Both the position numbers and the translations under genes were made by a program. 64,000 nucleotides of DNA from Rhizobium bangladeshense. GTDB lineage: Bacteria > Pseudomonadota > Alphaproteobacteria > Rhizobiales > Rhizobiaceae. Shown here in pieces: positions 17,505-26,166 of this stretch. The DNA lies in contig NZ_LYPL01000008.1 of NCBI RefSeq assembly GCF_001662075.1, forward strand, positions 1 through 64,000. Reading direction: 5' to 3'. The notes below the pieces were generated by a model that saw nothing but the letters and a program-made list of their open reading frames with translations, made no database searches and was not told the DNA's origin. Numbering within the stretch: position 1 is the stretch's first letter; every line of letters begins with the position of its first letter.

Positions 17505-18170
17505 TCAGCTTCCGATCCGACGTACCGGCTGCGGCGGGAATGGAGCGTTGTCCATCAATCGCATCTCATGCGCCTGTGCCAAGATCGCCATATGCGGCAA
17601 TGCCTCGCAGATCGACAGATTTGCCAAAGCCCTGTTACCGCCGAGCGCCAGGATCGGCCTGAACCCATAGATCTGCCCCATGCCGAGCTTGCCGAGCTTC
17701 GAACGCGCCGGCTTGAAAAGCTTTTGGGCGTCAGCATCGTATTCGTCGAAGGTCGGGTCATCGAGCAACATCACCTCGCTGGTAACGGCAATATTCGGAT
17801 CGTAGGTCTTGCCGTTGACCAGCGCCTGGCACGATACCTGACCATTCACGAGGTCGATGGTCACATTCTGATAAACTTCGTTCCACGCGATTATCGTTCC
17901 GAACGCGCCGAACCCCAGGACATGCGTCTGCTCGGGATGGATTTCGGGGTCACCAGCGAAGACACGTCTCACGACGCCGCTATATCGCGCAGGATCGCAG
18001 AATTGGAAATAGCCGTCGAGAATAGTGCCGATGCCGTTCTGTTGCCAGCAGTCGATCAGCGCCTCCGGTACCCTGCCGCGATAGGGCCCGACATCGGGGG
18101 CGGCAGTCCCGCTTTCCGGGGCAGCGAAGTCCTCGACGATGGAATCGAGCCTTGCTTGGTAGTTGTTCAC
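17505..18170 (-). CDS. Tdi1-like GAD-like/DUF1851 immunity protein
   Basis: 221 residues. I choose GTG 18168-18170 over an ATG five codons upstream because TGGAGGT sits six bases before the GTG and this start lines up with the paralogues (NNYQARLDSIVEDF versus EQYREKLEAVIAKF). Same domain order: GAD-like (YRGRVPEALIDCWQQNGIGTILDGYFQFCDP) and DUF1851 (HVLGFGAFGTIIAWNEVYQNV, MGQIYGFRPILALGGN). First of the three copies. Sequence divergence between copies is well beyond recent duplication, which suggests different toxin specificities or collected immunities. Confidence 0.83.
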   Translation of the reverse strand: MNNYQARLDSIVEDFAAPESGTAAPDVGPYRGRVPEALIDCWQQNGIGTILDGYFQFCDPARYSGVVRRVFAGDPEIHPEQTHVLGFGAFGTIIAWNEVYQNVTIDLVNGQVSCQALVNGKTYDPNIAVTSEVMLLDDPTFDEYDADAQKLFKPARSKLGKLGMGQIYGFRPILALGGNRALANLSICEALPHMAILAQAHEMRLMDNAPFPPQPVRRIGS

Positions 18171-18185
18171 GCGACCTCCAATCAA

Positions 18186-18536
18186 GAACTGGATATCTCC
18201 ACCATATGGAGTGCGCTCATGGCGTAGCGCACATTAATGATCGATCAGACGGTAATGACCGATCGTGCGAAAAGCTTCGAGTTGTCACATCGGCCGCGCT
18301 CGGGCGAATGACATTATCGATCTTGTAAGCAGAGAGAAATTCGTCGAACCACTCGATCTCGAAGATGTTGGAGTTTGATTTTTCAGCCACGTCTTATGCG
18401 CCTGACCGAGTTTATCGACAGACTTCGTCAAGCTCGTCACGTGCGATTTGGTCAAGGCTGTCCTTCCCGCCATCGCCCTTGAACGGCCTATGACAGCTGG
18501 TTTCTTCATTGCAGTGGGTTCGGTATACGAAAGCCG
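18186..18536 (-). other. Gap with a possible small decayed ORF
   Basis: 351 bp between the DUF1851 array and the propeller genes. A 74-codon frame at 18285-18509 starts MKKPAVIGRSRAMAGRTALT and is Lys-rich up to AHKTWLKNQ. After that its composition turns to Ser/Thr-rich nonsense, while the next frame reads NIFEIEWFDEFLSAYKIDNVIRP, which looks like real protein. A frameshifted small gene, perhaps a lost immunity or adaptor piece, is the simplest reading. Low confidence. Confidence 0.3.
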
Positions 18537-19604
18537 TTAGTACGCAAAGTTGTCGCCATGCTCATAGAAGGTAAACGCGGTGCCGTCGTAACAGAACGCA
18601 TGACGATTGGTCGCTATCCACAAAGCGTTATCAGACACACTGTCGAGGCTGATGACCTGTGTCTTGCCGTCCAACTTTCCGCTCGTGAGCAGCCTCACAC
18701 GAGAACCTTCTAGCACGTAGAGGCCGTGCAAGGTTCCTAAATAGGTCCTCCCTTGGAAGCTGCGGACCGACCAGATGTAATCGCCGGGGAAAAATTCGCC
18801 CAAACTGCGGAAGCCAGCCCGGGCGTTCCCAGTCAAAACGATGCCGTCTTCACCCACGACCAACACTTCGTCTGCTGAGATGCTATGCATGGCGGTCAGG
18901 ATGGCGTCAGATCGGATGTCGATCTTCGCCCAGGCCTTGCCGTCGTAGTGGAAGAGATTTCCACCATTGCCGCAAACATAGATGTCTGTCTCACTTGTGC
19001 CGCCAATATCGTTGAAGTTGGGCGCTTGCCGCATTGATTGCGTAAACTGGCGCAACATGTCGTCGGAAACCGACGCGGCATCTGGGAACGGCAAGCTGCG
19101 GGCGCTTTTGCCAAGTTTCGTCAGTTCTCCATCGATAGGCGTCCAACTGGTCTCGTCGCGCCGATAGACCTGTCCGTAATTGCCGCAGACAAACAAGGTA
19201 GAGCCTATCTCTCTGATCCGCGTCACCGCGCCCAGCGCGCGCGCTCCCATCAGACCCGCGCCGGAGATTTTTTCATAGGTCTCGTCCGCGGAGTTCGCGA
19301 TCTCGATGTCTCCTTCCCCCGTCAAGGCGCAGGCTGCGCGTCTCACCCCTTCCCGCTCTCGGCGCAGGCATAGCGACACCACCTGTTCGTTGGGCCAATC
19401 CCGGTAGTGCCACACCTCTTCCGTTTCTGGGCACAGGTAGTAAAGACGGGTAAATTCCGCATCCTCCGGCAGTTCGTCAGGGATCGTCGCGATAACGAAG
19501 ATGCCGTCGGCTGCGGCGCAAGCGACAACGAATTTGACGGGTGCGACCATTAGCTCTCCATAGAGCTCCTCGAAATCTTCATCGTCGTCGCTAGCGTCAA
19601 TCAT
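18537..19604 (-). CDS. Propeller-like protein of the T6SS cargo operon, candidate immunity factor
   Basis: 355 residues with no signal peptide. An acidic start (DASDDDEDFEELYGEL) is followed by repeated blades with the pattern [F/Y]VCGNxGxx[Y/F]xxDxxxW: LFVCGNYGQVYRRDETSW near 148-165, IYVCGNGGNLFHYDGKAW near 215-232, VLVVGEDGIVLTGN near 248. This is the look of Ycf48/sialidase-type beta-propeller blades. It is paralogous to the next gene upstream (19601-20746) and overlaps it by 4 bp (ATGA). Both follow directly on the nuclease-type effector, the usual place for immunity genes. Function is inferred from position only. Confidence 0.7.
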   Translation of the reverse strand: MIDASDDDEDFEELYGELMVAPVKFVVACAAADGIFVIATIPDELPEDAEFTRLYYLCPETEEVWHYRDWPNEQVVSLCLRREREGVRRAACALTGEGDIEIANSADETYEKISGAGLMGARALGAVTRIREIGSTLFVCGNYGQVYRRDETSWTPIDGELTKLGKSARSLPFPDAASVSDDMLRQFTQSMRQAPNFNDIGGTSETDIYVCGNGGNLFHYDGKAWAKIDIRSDAILTAMHSISADEVLVVGEDGIVLTGNARAGFRSLGEFFPGDYIWSVRSFQGRTYLGTLHGLYVLEGSRVRLLTSGKLDGKTQVISLDSVSDNALWIATNRHAFCYDGTAFTFYEHGDNFAY

Positions 19605-20746
19605 CGAGGCTCAGACGGCAACCCTTTGAAATGGCGTTCCAACAATTCAGGTGGAATTTCGATTTCTGTCCAGCGATCACCGTCAAAGGTGTGCACACCA
19701 TGCTTCGAGTCGAAATAATACAGGACATCGTCGACGGCCTGGACTTTGAGAGGGTTCGGAATGTTGCGATTGATGCTCGGATCAAGGATGGGCTTCAAAG
19801 GTGACAGCAGATGCCCATCGAACCAGTGCAAAGCGTAGTCTGATGCGATCACCATCCGATCCTTGAATTTCGTGATTGAACGCAGTTTTTCATCATTTCC
19901 CTTGAAGGAAATATCCTGAAATCCATGTTCGGCATTCCCGACCAAAATGACACCATTACCGCCAACAGCCCAGACCTTCTCTGAGGACTCGACGAATATG
20001 TCCGAAAGCGTAGCTGGTTCCGGATAATATTTTCCCGAGCGTGGTTTGGCGACGACCTGCCATTCCTGCCCATTCCAGTGATAAAGGCGGCCTTCCAGGA
20101 CACGGCTTGGCCCCTCTGAGGCTCTTCGAATGGCTGCAGCCTCTTCGTTCCGACCGGCAAGGTAGAGGCGGCCCATCTCCTCCTCCTCTTCCTCCGTCAA
20201 TTCCCTGTTTGTGCTTGTCGGTGAATAGGTCACATTCATATAGAGGTCGCTCTCGGTCGAGCCATCCAGATCGCCGAAGAGGAGATAATCGTAGGTTTCT
20301 GGTGCTTGCGGCAGCTTTTCCTTGTGAAACCAGGTTATGCCGCTCTCGGTCAGACGGTAAAGCTGCGAGTGATAGCCGGTTACGAACAACGCATTCCCAA
20401 TCAGAGCTATGGAGTTGACGTATCCGAGGTCGGTCGCATCGTCGGAATAGACGCCAGCTCCTTCGATTTTCCGATGCGAGGAGTTCTGCCCCATGGGTAG
20501 GGTATAAACATCGCCTTCATCGCTTAGAGCGTAGATGATCGGTCGACCATCCTCTCCCATTCTACCGGTAAGACCGTCGATCTTGCGCGGAATATCGGAG
20601 CGGGACCATGGCTGCTCCAACCCCCCTTCGTGAACAAGGATGTAGGAATACATATCCTCATATTCCTTGCCGCTGAACACGACGCAGAACGTGTCTCTTC
20701 CCAGAGCAATGGCTCGATCAAGGCGGAGTGGATCGAATGGCTTCAT
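19601..20746 (-). CDS. Propeller-like protein next to the effector gene, candidate immunity factor
   Basis: 381 residues, cytosolic. Repeats of the same blade type as its downstream paralogue: ALFVTGYHSQLYRLTESG near 117, VWAVGGNGVILVGNAEHGF near 256-274, HGVHTFDGDRWTEIEIPPE near the end. An acidic run of six Glu lies near residue 187. It begins 9 bp after the effector stop, so effector, this protein and the next are one transcription unit. Immunity, or a chaperone that holds the effector before loading, are both possible. I know no characterised homologue. Confidence 0.7.
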   Translation of the reverse strand: MKPFDPLRLDRAIALGRDTFCVVFSGKEYEDMYSYILVHEGGLEQPWSRSDIPRKIDGLTGRMGEDGRPIIYALSDEGDVYTLPMGQNSSHRKIEGAGVYSDDATDLGYVNSIALIGNALFVTGYHSQLYRLTESGITWFHKEKLPQAPETYDYLLFGDLDGSTESDLYMNVTYSPTSTNRELTEEEEEEMGRLYLAGRNEEAAAIRRASEGPSRVLEGRLYHWNGQEWQVVAKPRSGKYYPEPATLSDIFVESSEKVWAVGGNGVILVGNAEHGFQDISFKGNDEKLRSITKFKDRMVIASDYALHWFDGHLLSPLKPILDPSINRNIPNPLKVQAVDDVLYYFDSKHGVHTFDGDRWTEIEIPPELLERHFKGLPSEPR

Positions 20747-20755
20747 GTTCTTTCC

Positions 20756-22246
20756 TCAATAAGTGCCGGCCTTCAGGACATCGATCACGCGTTGTCCACC
20801 CGGCAACCGGGGAGGTCGTAGCGTAGTGCGACCAGGTTGTCTGAATTTGATATTGACCTGGGCGTCCGCCGCATCCTTTGCCATTTTTTTACATTTCTCG
20901 GGCAACTCCTCGATCTGATCAATCGCCTTGTGTGCCTCATCTCTGATCTTACCGAGCGGAGCCGTCCCCTGAGGATTATAGTTCTTTCCTAAGCTGGCGA
21001 GGGCCGGATTGAGTGACTTGTGAACCGCATCGTCATCAGTACGATGCATCCCAGGTGAAAGGCAAATAGCCTGTCCCTGGTTATAGGTCGGCGAATTCGG
21101 GATGCGTCCTGCGGTGGAATCTTTCTCTGCCTGCGTTTCCGGCGCCGTGCCCAAACGATACACCATGTCGGGAATAATGTGGTGCGCCTCACCGGGGCAG
21201 ATCGTCTCGACATACTTATATGGACCGACGACGCATGGCCATTTATCCTTCTCCTCCGTATCGACCCGAACGCCGTTCTCCAAAGCCACCGGAAGCTTTT
21301 TGCTCCTCTCGATCTCAATAGATTTTTTGAGATAATCGCGCTCCTTGGCGATGTAGTCTTCGTCAGGCCCCGAAAACGGATCGCCATAGGCGTCAAAGAG
21401 ATGCTTGGCTATTCGTGATTTTGTTTGATCATAGAGAGCGGTTTCCGCGCTTCCAAGAGGATGAATGCCGGCCAGTTCTCTCTCCGCCGCATTCTCCGCA
21501 AGGATTGCATTGTCCAAATCAGGCGTACCGCCACTGGTCAGGAATAAGACTGGCCCCAGAACTTTCCCGAATATTCCGAGGCGCTGCAGTATCGAACCGC
21601 CCGCAGGCGGGGTTGGGATCTTTGGCGGAATGGGTATCTTTGCCGGTGCTGGCGCCTTCTCCAGCGCATCTCCCATAAATTGCCTCAGCAGCCTCTGGCC
21701 TTCAGGGCTGCTGGAATCGAAAGCCAGTTGAATGGGTTTCGACTGGGAGCGAAGCGATCCTCGTATTGGATCGTCATCCAGAAGGGCAGCGTAGGTGCTG
21801 GTGTCGCGCACGAAGATCGCTTCGCCCTGCGTATTCCGGTTATTCATCCAGAAACGGTCCAGATGACGGATAACGTGAGAACTTTCCGCCCGCACCTCAG
21901 CCGCATGGCCGATTGGTTCGCAGATGCTTTCGACGGTTCCCGATCTGACGCCTTTGCGTACGCCGGGAGCATCGCCATGCACATGCGTCGTACAGGATCG
22001 CATGACCATCACCTTCTTGCCGGTGAAGCGGACGGAGGGCGTATAGTCTCTGTCGTGGCCGCAGAAATCCACGACCGGATAGGGGATTGGAACGACGGAC
22101 GACCCGACGGGAGTAAGGCAGACATCCGGCGACAGCGACACGATCCTCGCCTCGTCGAGATCGCGCAGTCCTTCTCGCGGCTGCATCGTCGTCCAGGGCG
22201 CGGGGTAGTGGGGGTCGCCAACATAATTGTCGCGAGGGATGCTCAT
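20756..22246 (-). CDS. T6SS effector with DUF4150 (PAAR-like) N-terminus and nuclease-type C-terminus
   Basis: 496 residues. Residues 1-130 are DUF4150, a PAAR-like tip domain (SLSPDVCLTPVGSSVVPIPYP, VMVMRSCTTHVHGDAPGVRKGV). A Pro/Ala-rich linker (KAPAPAKIPIPPKIPTPP) lies near 205, then a hydrophobic patch. From about 290 to 460 is the toxin: EAHHIIPDMVYRLG with His355-His356, and MHRTDDDAVH with His401-x-x-Asp404. The HH-I-P-D pattern fits HNH/GHH-type nucleases; the H-x-x-D fits Ntox15, the DNase class of Agrobacterium Tde1/Tde2. Secreted on VgrG by the T6SS. It overlaps the DUF2169 adaptor gene by 4 bp. Confidence 0.8.
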   Translation of the reverse strand: MSIPRDNYVGDPHYPAPWTTMQPREGLRDLDEARIVSLSPDVCLTPVGSSVVPIPYPVVDFCGHDRDYTPSVRFTGKKVMVMRSCTTHVHGDAPGVRKGVRSGTVESICEPIGHAAEVRAESSHVIRHLDRFWMNNRNTQGEAIFVRDTSTYAALLDDDPIRGSLRSQSKPIQLAFDSSSPEGQRLLRQFMGDALEKAPAPAKIPIPPKIPTPPAGGSILQRLGIFGKVLGPVLFLTSGGTPDLDNAILAENAAERELAGIHPLGSAETALYDQTKSRIAKHLFDAYGDPFSGPDEDYIAKERDYLKKSIEIERSKKLPVALENGVRVDTEEKDKWPCVVGPYKYVETICPGEAHHIIPDMVYRLGTAPETQAEKDSTAGRIPNSPTYNQGQAICLSPGMHRTDDDAVHKSLNPALASLGKNYNPQGTAPLGKIRDEAHKAIDQIEELPEKCKKMAKDAADAQVNIKFRQPGRTTLRPPRLPGGQRVIDVLKAGTY

Positions 22247-23358
22247 GCGATCTCCCTCTCCGGGATTTCGGCGACTGGAGTCCTTAGTTGAACACGCGTC
22301 AGCGTCAGTTTTCCTTTCTCCGCTTTAGACAACGGGAAGCGAACCCGCCAGGTCAGCATTACTCGATCATCGTTTCGCCAGTCGAAATGTACGCCATCCA
22401 GTTTCAACACATGCCATTCGTCCTGATCCTCGTCCTCGCAAAGGCAGTGGACCCCCAGCGTTATGCTGGGCAGTCGCCCGGTGGCACGCGCAAACTGGGG
22501 GTGCAAATCATCCAACTGGTAACCTTCGTCCCCGGTCAGATAAGGAACTGCTGTGAGATCTGGATGGGCGCATTGCCAGAAGCGTGCGTCGAAATCCCTA
22601 GGCAGAAGCGGGTGACGGTCGTTGAGCCAAGCATCGTCATAGGTCCCGGCATATTGCTGGCGAGATCGCCACCAAGGCGACACCAAGCCCAATCCCTGGG
22701 GCTCGGCCGGCTCGCGCCAGTTCAGCGTCAGTCCCGGCAGAGTAATTTGCGGTGCTGCGACAGCTGCATGATCCGTCGACATGTCGAGATTGACGATGCC
22801 GCAGCCGAGCGGATTGCGCGCTTCAACATCGGCGGGCGTTTCGGTCTCCGGATCGCCCGTACCGGGAATTTGTCCACCATAGGCCTTGCTCCAGCACATC
22901 GGTACCGACAATGCCTGTTCGGCTTCGCTCAACTGCCAATCCGTCAGCACTCGCTTGGCTTCCTTTGCCGAAAAGCCGGCCCACTTTTCCTTGATGACGG
23001 GGCGCCAGAAGCGCGCGCCATGGACTTCAAGCCTTTTGGAGAGCTGTCCGACGCGCAGACCGACCTGCCATGACGATGCTGGAGTGCTGCCCGGCGCATA
23101 GGCATTGCCGAGGAAAGTGATGTCGGTGCCTACCTTCTCTGGCGTGAGATCGGTCTGGCGCAGGAGAGGGCTGGCATGGGGGTCGCCGTCATAGGCGTCC
23201 TCCCACTGGAAGTATTCCTGCTCGCGACGTAACCGCAATCTGTCGTTTTGAACATGTTCGAACGTGCCACGAACCGACACGACACAATCCAAATCCCCGT
23301 TCGCATCGAACTGCCGGAAGGCCATAGCCGGAAAGGGAAGCCGGTTGATCAGTTCCAA
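22243..23358 (-). CDS. DUF2169 T6SS effector adaptor
   Basis: 371 residues of a DUF2169 protein: LINRLPFPAMAFRQFDANG at the start, LSKRLEVHGARFWRP, VPMCWSKAYGG, NPLGCGI and LTWRVRFPLSKAEKG are family marks. DUF2169 proteins act as chaperones/adaptors that place PAAR/DUF4150 effectors on a matching VgrG; in Agrobacterium one is needed for Tde2 delivery with VgrG2. Here it lies exactly between vgrG (13 bp away) and the DUF4150 effector (4-bp overlap), the same order as the Agrobacterium vgrG2 group. Cytosolic. Confidence 0.88.
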   Translation of the reverse strand: MELINRLPFPAMAFRQFDANGDLDCVVSVRGTFEHVQNDRLRLRREQEYFQWEDAYDGDPHASPLLRQTDLTPEKVGTDITFLGNAYAPGSTPASSWQVGLRVGQLSKRLEVHGARFWRPVIKEKWAGFSAKEAKRVLTDWQLSEAEQALSVPMCWSKAYGGQIPGTGDPETETPADVEARNPLGCGIVNLDMSTDHAAVAAPQITLPGLTLNWREPAEPQGLGLVSPWWRSRQQYAGTYDDAWLNDRHPLLPRDFDARFWQCAHPDLTAVPYLTGDEGYQLDDLHPQFARATGRLPSITLGVHCLCEDEDQDEWHVLKLDGVHFDWRNDDRVMLTWRVRFPLSKAEKGKLTLTRVQLRTPVAEIPEREIA

Positions 23359-23371
23359 GCGAACTTCCTCC

Positions 23372-25633
23372 TCAGTTCAGATCAATCGGCTTGCCGCGCA
23401 TCTGGAAGTGTCCGGTCGCAACGAAGTTGAACGTCTTGCCGAGGATGATCACTTCGCCATTGGCTTTCATGATGAATTTGGAATCGCCGCATTCGATGAC
23501 GAATTCCTCGCCGACGGCGATCTTCTTGAACTTGCCGACGCTCTCCAGCGATGTCTGGCCGACATTGGTCACCTTGCTGACGCCGATCTGCTCGGCGCGG
23601 GCGATGCCGATCGTGTCGGATTTGAACGAGCCGACAATGGTGTTCATGATGCCGGGAAGCGGGAAGAGGCCTGAAGCCGCATCGCCCACGCCGGTCCCTG
23701 AACCGGCAAGTGCCGTACCGGCATCGGCGCGCGGGCTTGGTCCCGAGACGACCCCCTCACGGCTGCCAAGACCACCGGCGCCTAAGAAACCGAGCGCTGA
23801 CGACGCAAGCGTACCGGCAAAGGCCGCAAGCCCCGGCCCACCGCCGCCTGCAATTTGCCCAGCCTGCGCCAGCAGCCCGGCCGTATGCCCGGAAAGGCCG
23901 GTGACAGCCCCCATCAGCGCCATGGCCATCGGCCCCGTGCCGCCGACGACGGTGTTCATCGAACCGCCGACTTCGTGTTTCTGGTTGCCGCCGACTTCGA
24001 CCGTTCGGTTCGCGCCGATCGCTGAGACCTCGTGCCGGTCGATGCGCTTCGTGCGGTCGTTCAGCACGCGTGTCGTCTGGTCCTTCTGCGCATGGAAGAA
24101 CATGTTTTCCTGGCCGGCCTCGTCCTCGAAGGTCATTTCGTTGAAGCCGGTGCCCTTATGCGTATTCGAGCGCATGACCATGCGCGTCTTGTTGGCCGGC
24201 AGATCGTAGGGGACCGTGTTGGAGGGGTTCGGCACTACGCCCGTTACCAGCGGCCGGTCGGGGTCGCCATCGACGAAGGCGACCATCACCTCCATGCCGA
24301 TGCGCGGAATGACCTGCGCGCCCCAGGTGCCGCCGCCCCAGACCTGGCTGACGCGCACCCAACAGGTGTCGGAGCCGTCCTTCTTGGCCTTACGGTCCCA
24401 GGGGAACCACAGCTTGATGCGGCCGTACTGGTCGGGATGGATCTCCTCGCCGGCAGGGCCGGCGACGATCGCCACCTGCGTGCCCTCGATGCGCGGCCGC
24501 TTCGTCTCGCGGTGCGGCGTCATCGGCACCCGCGACGGCACCGCTTCGAAGGTATTGGTATATTCCGGCTCGTTGCTGTTGGTCTCGTAGGAGCGGTCGA
24601 CGACGGTATGGGTCGCCTTGACCACCACATGCTCCTCATAGACATGATCGGGATGGGCGACTTCATAGGGGGTGAAGCGGCGTCCCGCCTCCAGGATGCG
24701 GGATGTCGAGCCGCCGAAGACCCGGTCGTGATCGGCTTCGGAGGCCTGCATCCTCAGTTTTTCCGCCCGCTCCGCCTCGGCGACGGAAGAAATGCGCGCC
24801 GGATATTCGTAGAGTTCGCGCTTGGTCGCCTCCGGCATCTGCACGAGCGACGGGGTCATGGTGCCTGGCACCATGCGCGGGGTTTCGAAGTTCCAGTCGG
24901 CGCCGGCGCGCTGGCCCGGCACGTAGGAATAACGCCGGCTCCACTCGGTAATGTGGTTGCGGTCGGCGGAGCCCTGGGCCAGGCGAACCCGACCCTCCCC
25001 CTGCGCCGATGGCGAGGGGCCGAGCCAGGATTGGGCGCTGTCGGCCACATGCAGCTTGTGTTTGCCGTCCTCGTGGGAGAACCAGTAGAACAGCCCGTCC
25101 TCCTCGAAACGGCGGGTGAGATAGGCAAGGTCGGTTTCGTTCCACTGCACCGAATAATGCTGCGGCGGCGGTGGCGTGATCACGCCCGAGGTGTCGGGTG
25201 CCGGGATGCCGTGTTCGGAAAACAGCGTCTCGACGATGTCGATCGAGGTCTTGTCCATCCAGATGCGGCAGTCGGAGCGGCGCGACAGCAGCCACATCTG
25301 CGGCCGCAGCACCATGGAGTAGGAGCGCAGCCCACGGGTGATCGGCGGCCCTTCGTTGAGTTCGGTCACCAGCCCGTTGAACGGCCGGCGCACGGCGCCT
25401 TCGCCATCCCCCTGCTGCACTTCCACGGAGACATCCATCAGCCGGCCGATCAGCTCCTCCGGCTTGACCGACGGTTTCTTGGCGCGCGCGGAAACCTTCA
25501 TTTCGAAGAGCGAAGAAATGCCTTCATCGATCGTCACGCGCTCCGGCAGAAGTTGGTCCTCGCCGAGCGGCGAGACGATCTTCAGAATACGGTTCGCCTG
25601 GATGAAGTCGGCGGCAGAGGGCTGATCGTTCAT
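23372..25633 (-). CDS. vgrG: T6SS spike protein VgrG
   Basis: 753 residues. Phage gp27-like base in residues 1-380 (LIGRLMDVSVEVQ, RGLRSYSMVLRPQMWLLSRRSDCRIW, EDGLFYWFSHEDG), gp5 OB-fold near 385-470 (GEEIHPDQYGRIKLWFPWDR ... CWVRVSQVWGGGTWG, RIGMEVMVAFVDGDPDRPL), then the beta-helix needle. After a Gly/Ala-rich stretch (about 565-650) the C-terminus returns to needle-like repeats (EFVIECGDSKFIMKANGEVIILG). The tail ends RGKPIDLN with no enzymatic extension, so cargo is probably carried by the DUF4150 protein and Tae4. It forms the membrane-piercing tip. Confidence 0.95.
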   Translation of the reverse strand: MNDQPSAADFIQANRILKIVSPLGEDQLLPERVTIDEGISSLFEMKVSARAKKPSVKPEELIGRLMDVSVEVQQGDGEGAVRRPFNGLVTELNEGPPITRGLRSYSMVLRPQMWLLSRRSDCRIWMDKTSIDIVETLFSEHGIPAPDTSGVITPPPPQHYSVQWNETDLAYLTRRFEEDGLFYWFSHEDGKHKLHVADSAQSWLGPSPSAQGEGRVRLAQGSADRNHITEWSRRYSYVPGQRAGADWNFETPRMVPGTMTPSLVQMPEATKRELYEYPARISSVAEAERAEKLRMQASEADHDRVFGGSTSRILEAGRRFTPYEVAHPDHVYEEHVVVKATHTVVDRSYETNSNEPEYTNTFEAVPSRVPMTPHRETKRPRIEGTQVAIVAGPAGEEIHPDQYGRIKLWFPWDRKAKKDGSDTCWVRVSQVWGGGTWGAQVIPRIGMEVMVAFVDGDPDRPLVTGVVPNPSNTVPYDLPANKTRMVMRSNTHKGTGFNEMTFEDEAGQENMFFHAQKDQTTRVLNDRTKRIDRHEVSAIGANRTVEVGGNQKHEVGGSMNTVVGGTGPMAMALMGAVTGLSGHTAGLLAQAGQIAGGGGPGLAAFAGTLASSALGFLGAGGLGSREGVVSGPSPRADAGTALAGSGTGVGDAASGLFPLPGIMNTIVGSFKSDTIGIARAEQIGVSKVTNVGQTSLESVGKFKKIAVGEEFVIECGDSKFIMKANGEVIILGKTFNFVATGHFQMRGKPIDLN

Positions 25634-25649
25634 GAGTTGACCTCAAACC

Positions 25650-26153
25650 TTAAGACGTGCGGCTCGACAGGAGCGGCCAGAACCAGATCGACTGGGATTG
25701 GTAGTAGCAGGAAGAGGCGCACTGAGCCGCGTCGGCGGCCCCGATGACCAGATCGATATGCCCGCCTCCCCGATAACCCGGTATGCCGTTGAAGGCGACG
25801 ACGCCCTTGCGGGCTCCAATACCGGATTGCGCCGTCTTGGAGGTGTAGGATTCGTAGTTGCCGAGATACCGAGTGGTCGCCAAGAGATCGGCGAGCCGTC
25901 GCATGGAGACCTCCAGGCCCTTGTTGGCGTGTGCTCCCTTGAGGATATTGTGAGATTTCGGGGAGATCTTGATGCCGGACCTCACGAAGGCGAGGCTGAC
26001 GCGCACGGCGCAGGTATTCGCGTAGAGCGGATTGTTCAGAAGCGCGTCCCAACCAAGCTCGCGAAAAAGATCCTGCTGACTGACATAGTTAGGCCGATAT
26101 GTGGTGCTGCTCGGATAATTGGCGTAAAGCTCATCGAAAGCTACGTTGATCAT
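25650..26153 (-). CDS. tae4: T6SS amidase effector Tae4
   Basis: 167 residues from ATG at 26151-26153, with GGAG just upstream; a longer frame would run into the immunity gene. The papain-like NlpC/P60 active site is visible: Cys48 in NTCAVRVSLAF and His132 in GGGHIDLVIG. The start (FDELYANYPSS) and the SMRRLADLL segment are typical of Tae4. These enzymes cut the D-Glu-mDAP bond of peptidoglycan peptides in the periplasm of a rival cell. The cognate immunity gene precedes it by 13 bp and vgrG follows 16 bp later. Confidence 0.9.
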   Translation of the reverse strand: MINVAFDELYANYPSSTTYRPNYVSQQDLFRELGWDALLNNPLYANTCAVRVSLAFVRSGIKISPKSHNILKGAHANKGLEVSMRRLADLLATTRYLGNYESYTSKTAQSGIGARKGVVAFNGIPGYRGGGHIDLVIGAADAAQCASSCYYQSQSIWFWPLLSSRTS

Positions 26154-26166
26154 GTCGGCTCCAAAA

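Noticed and set aside
24032..25747. 571-codon open frame on the plus strand
   Set aside because: Antisense to vgrG, with Arg/His/Gly-rich composition and no family marks.
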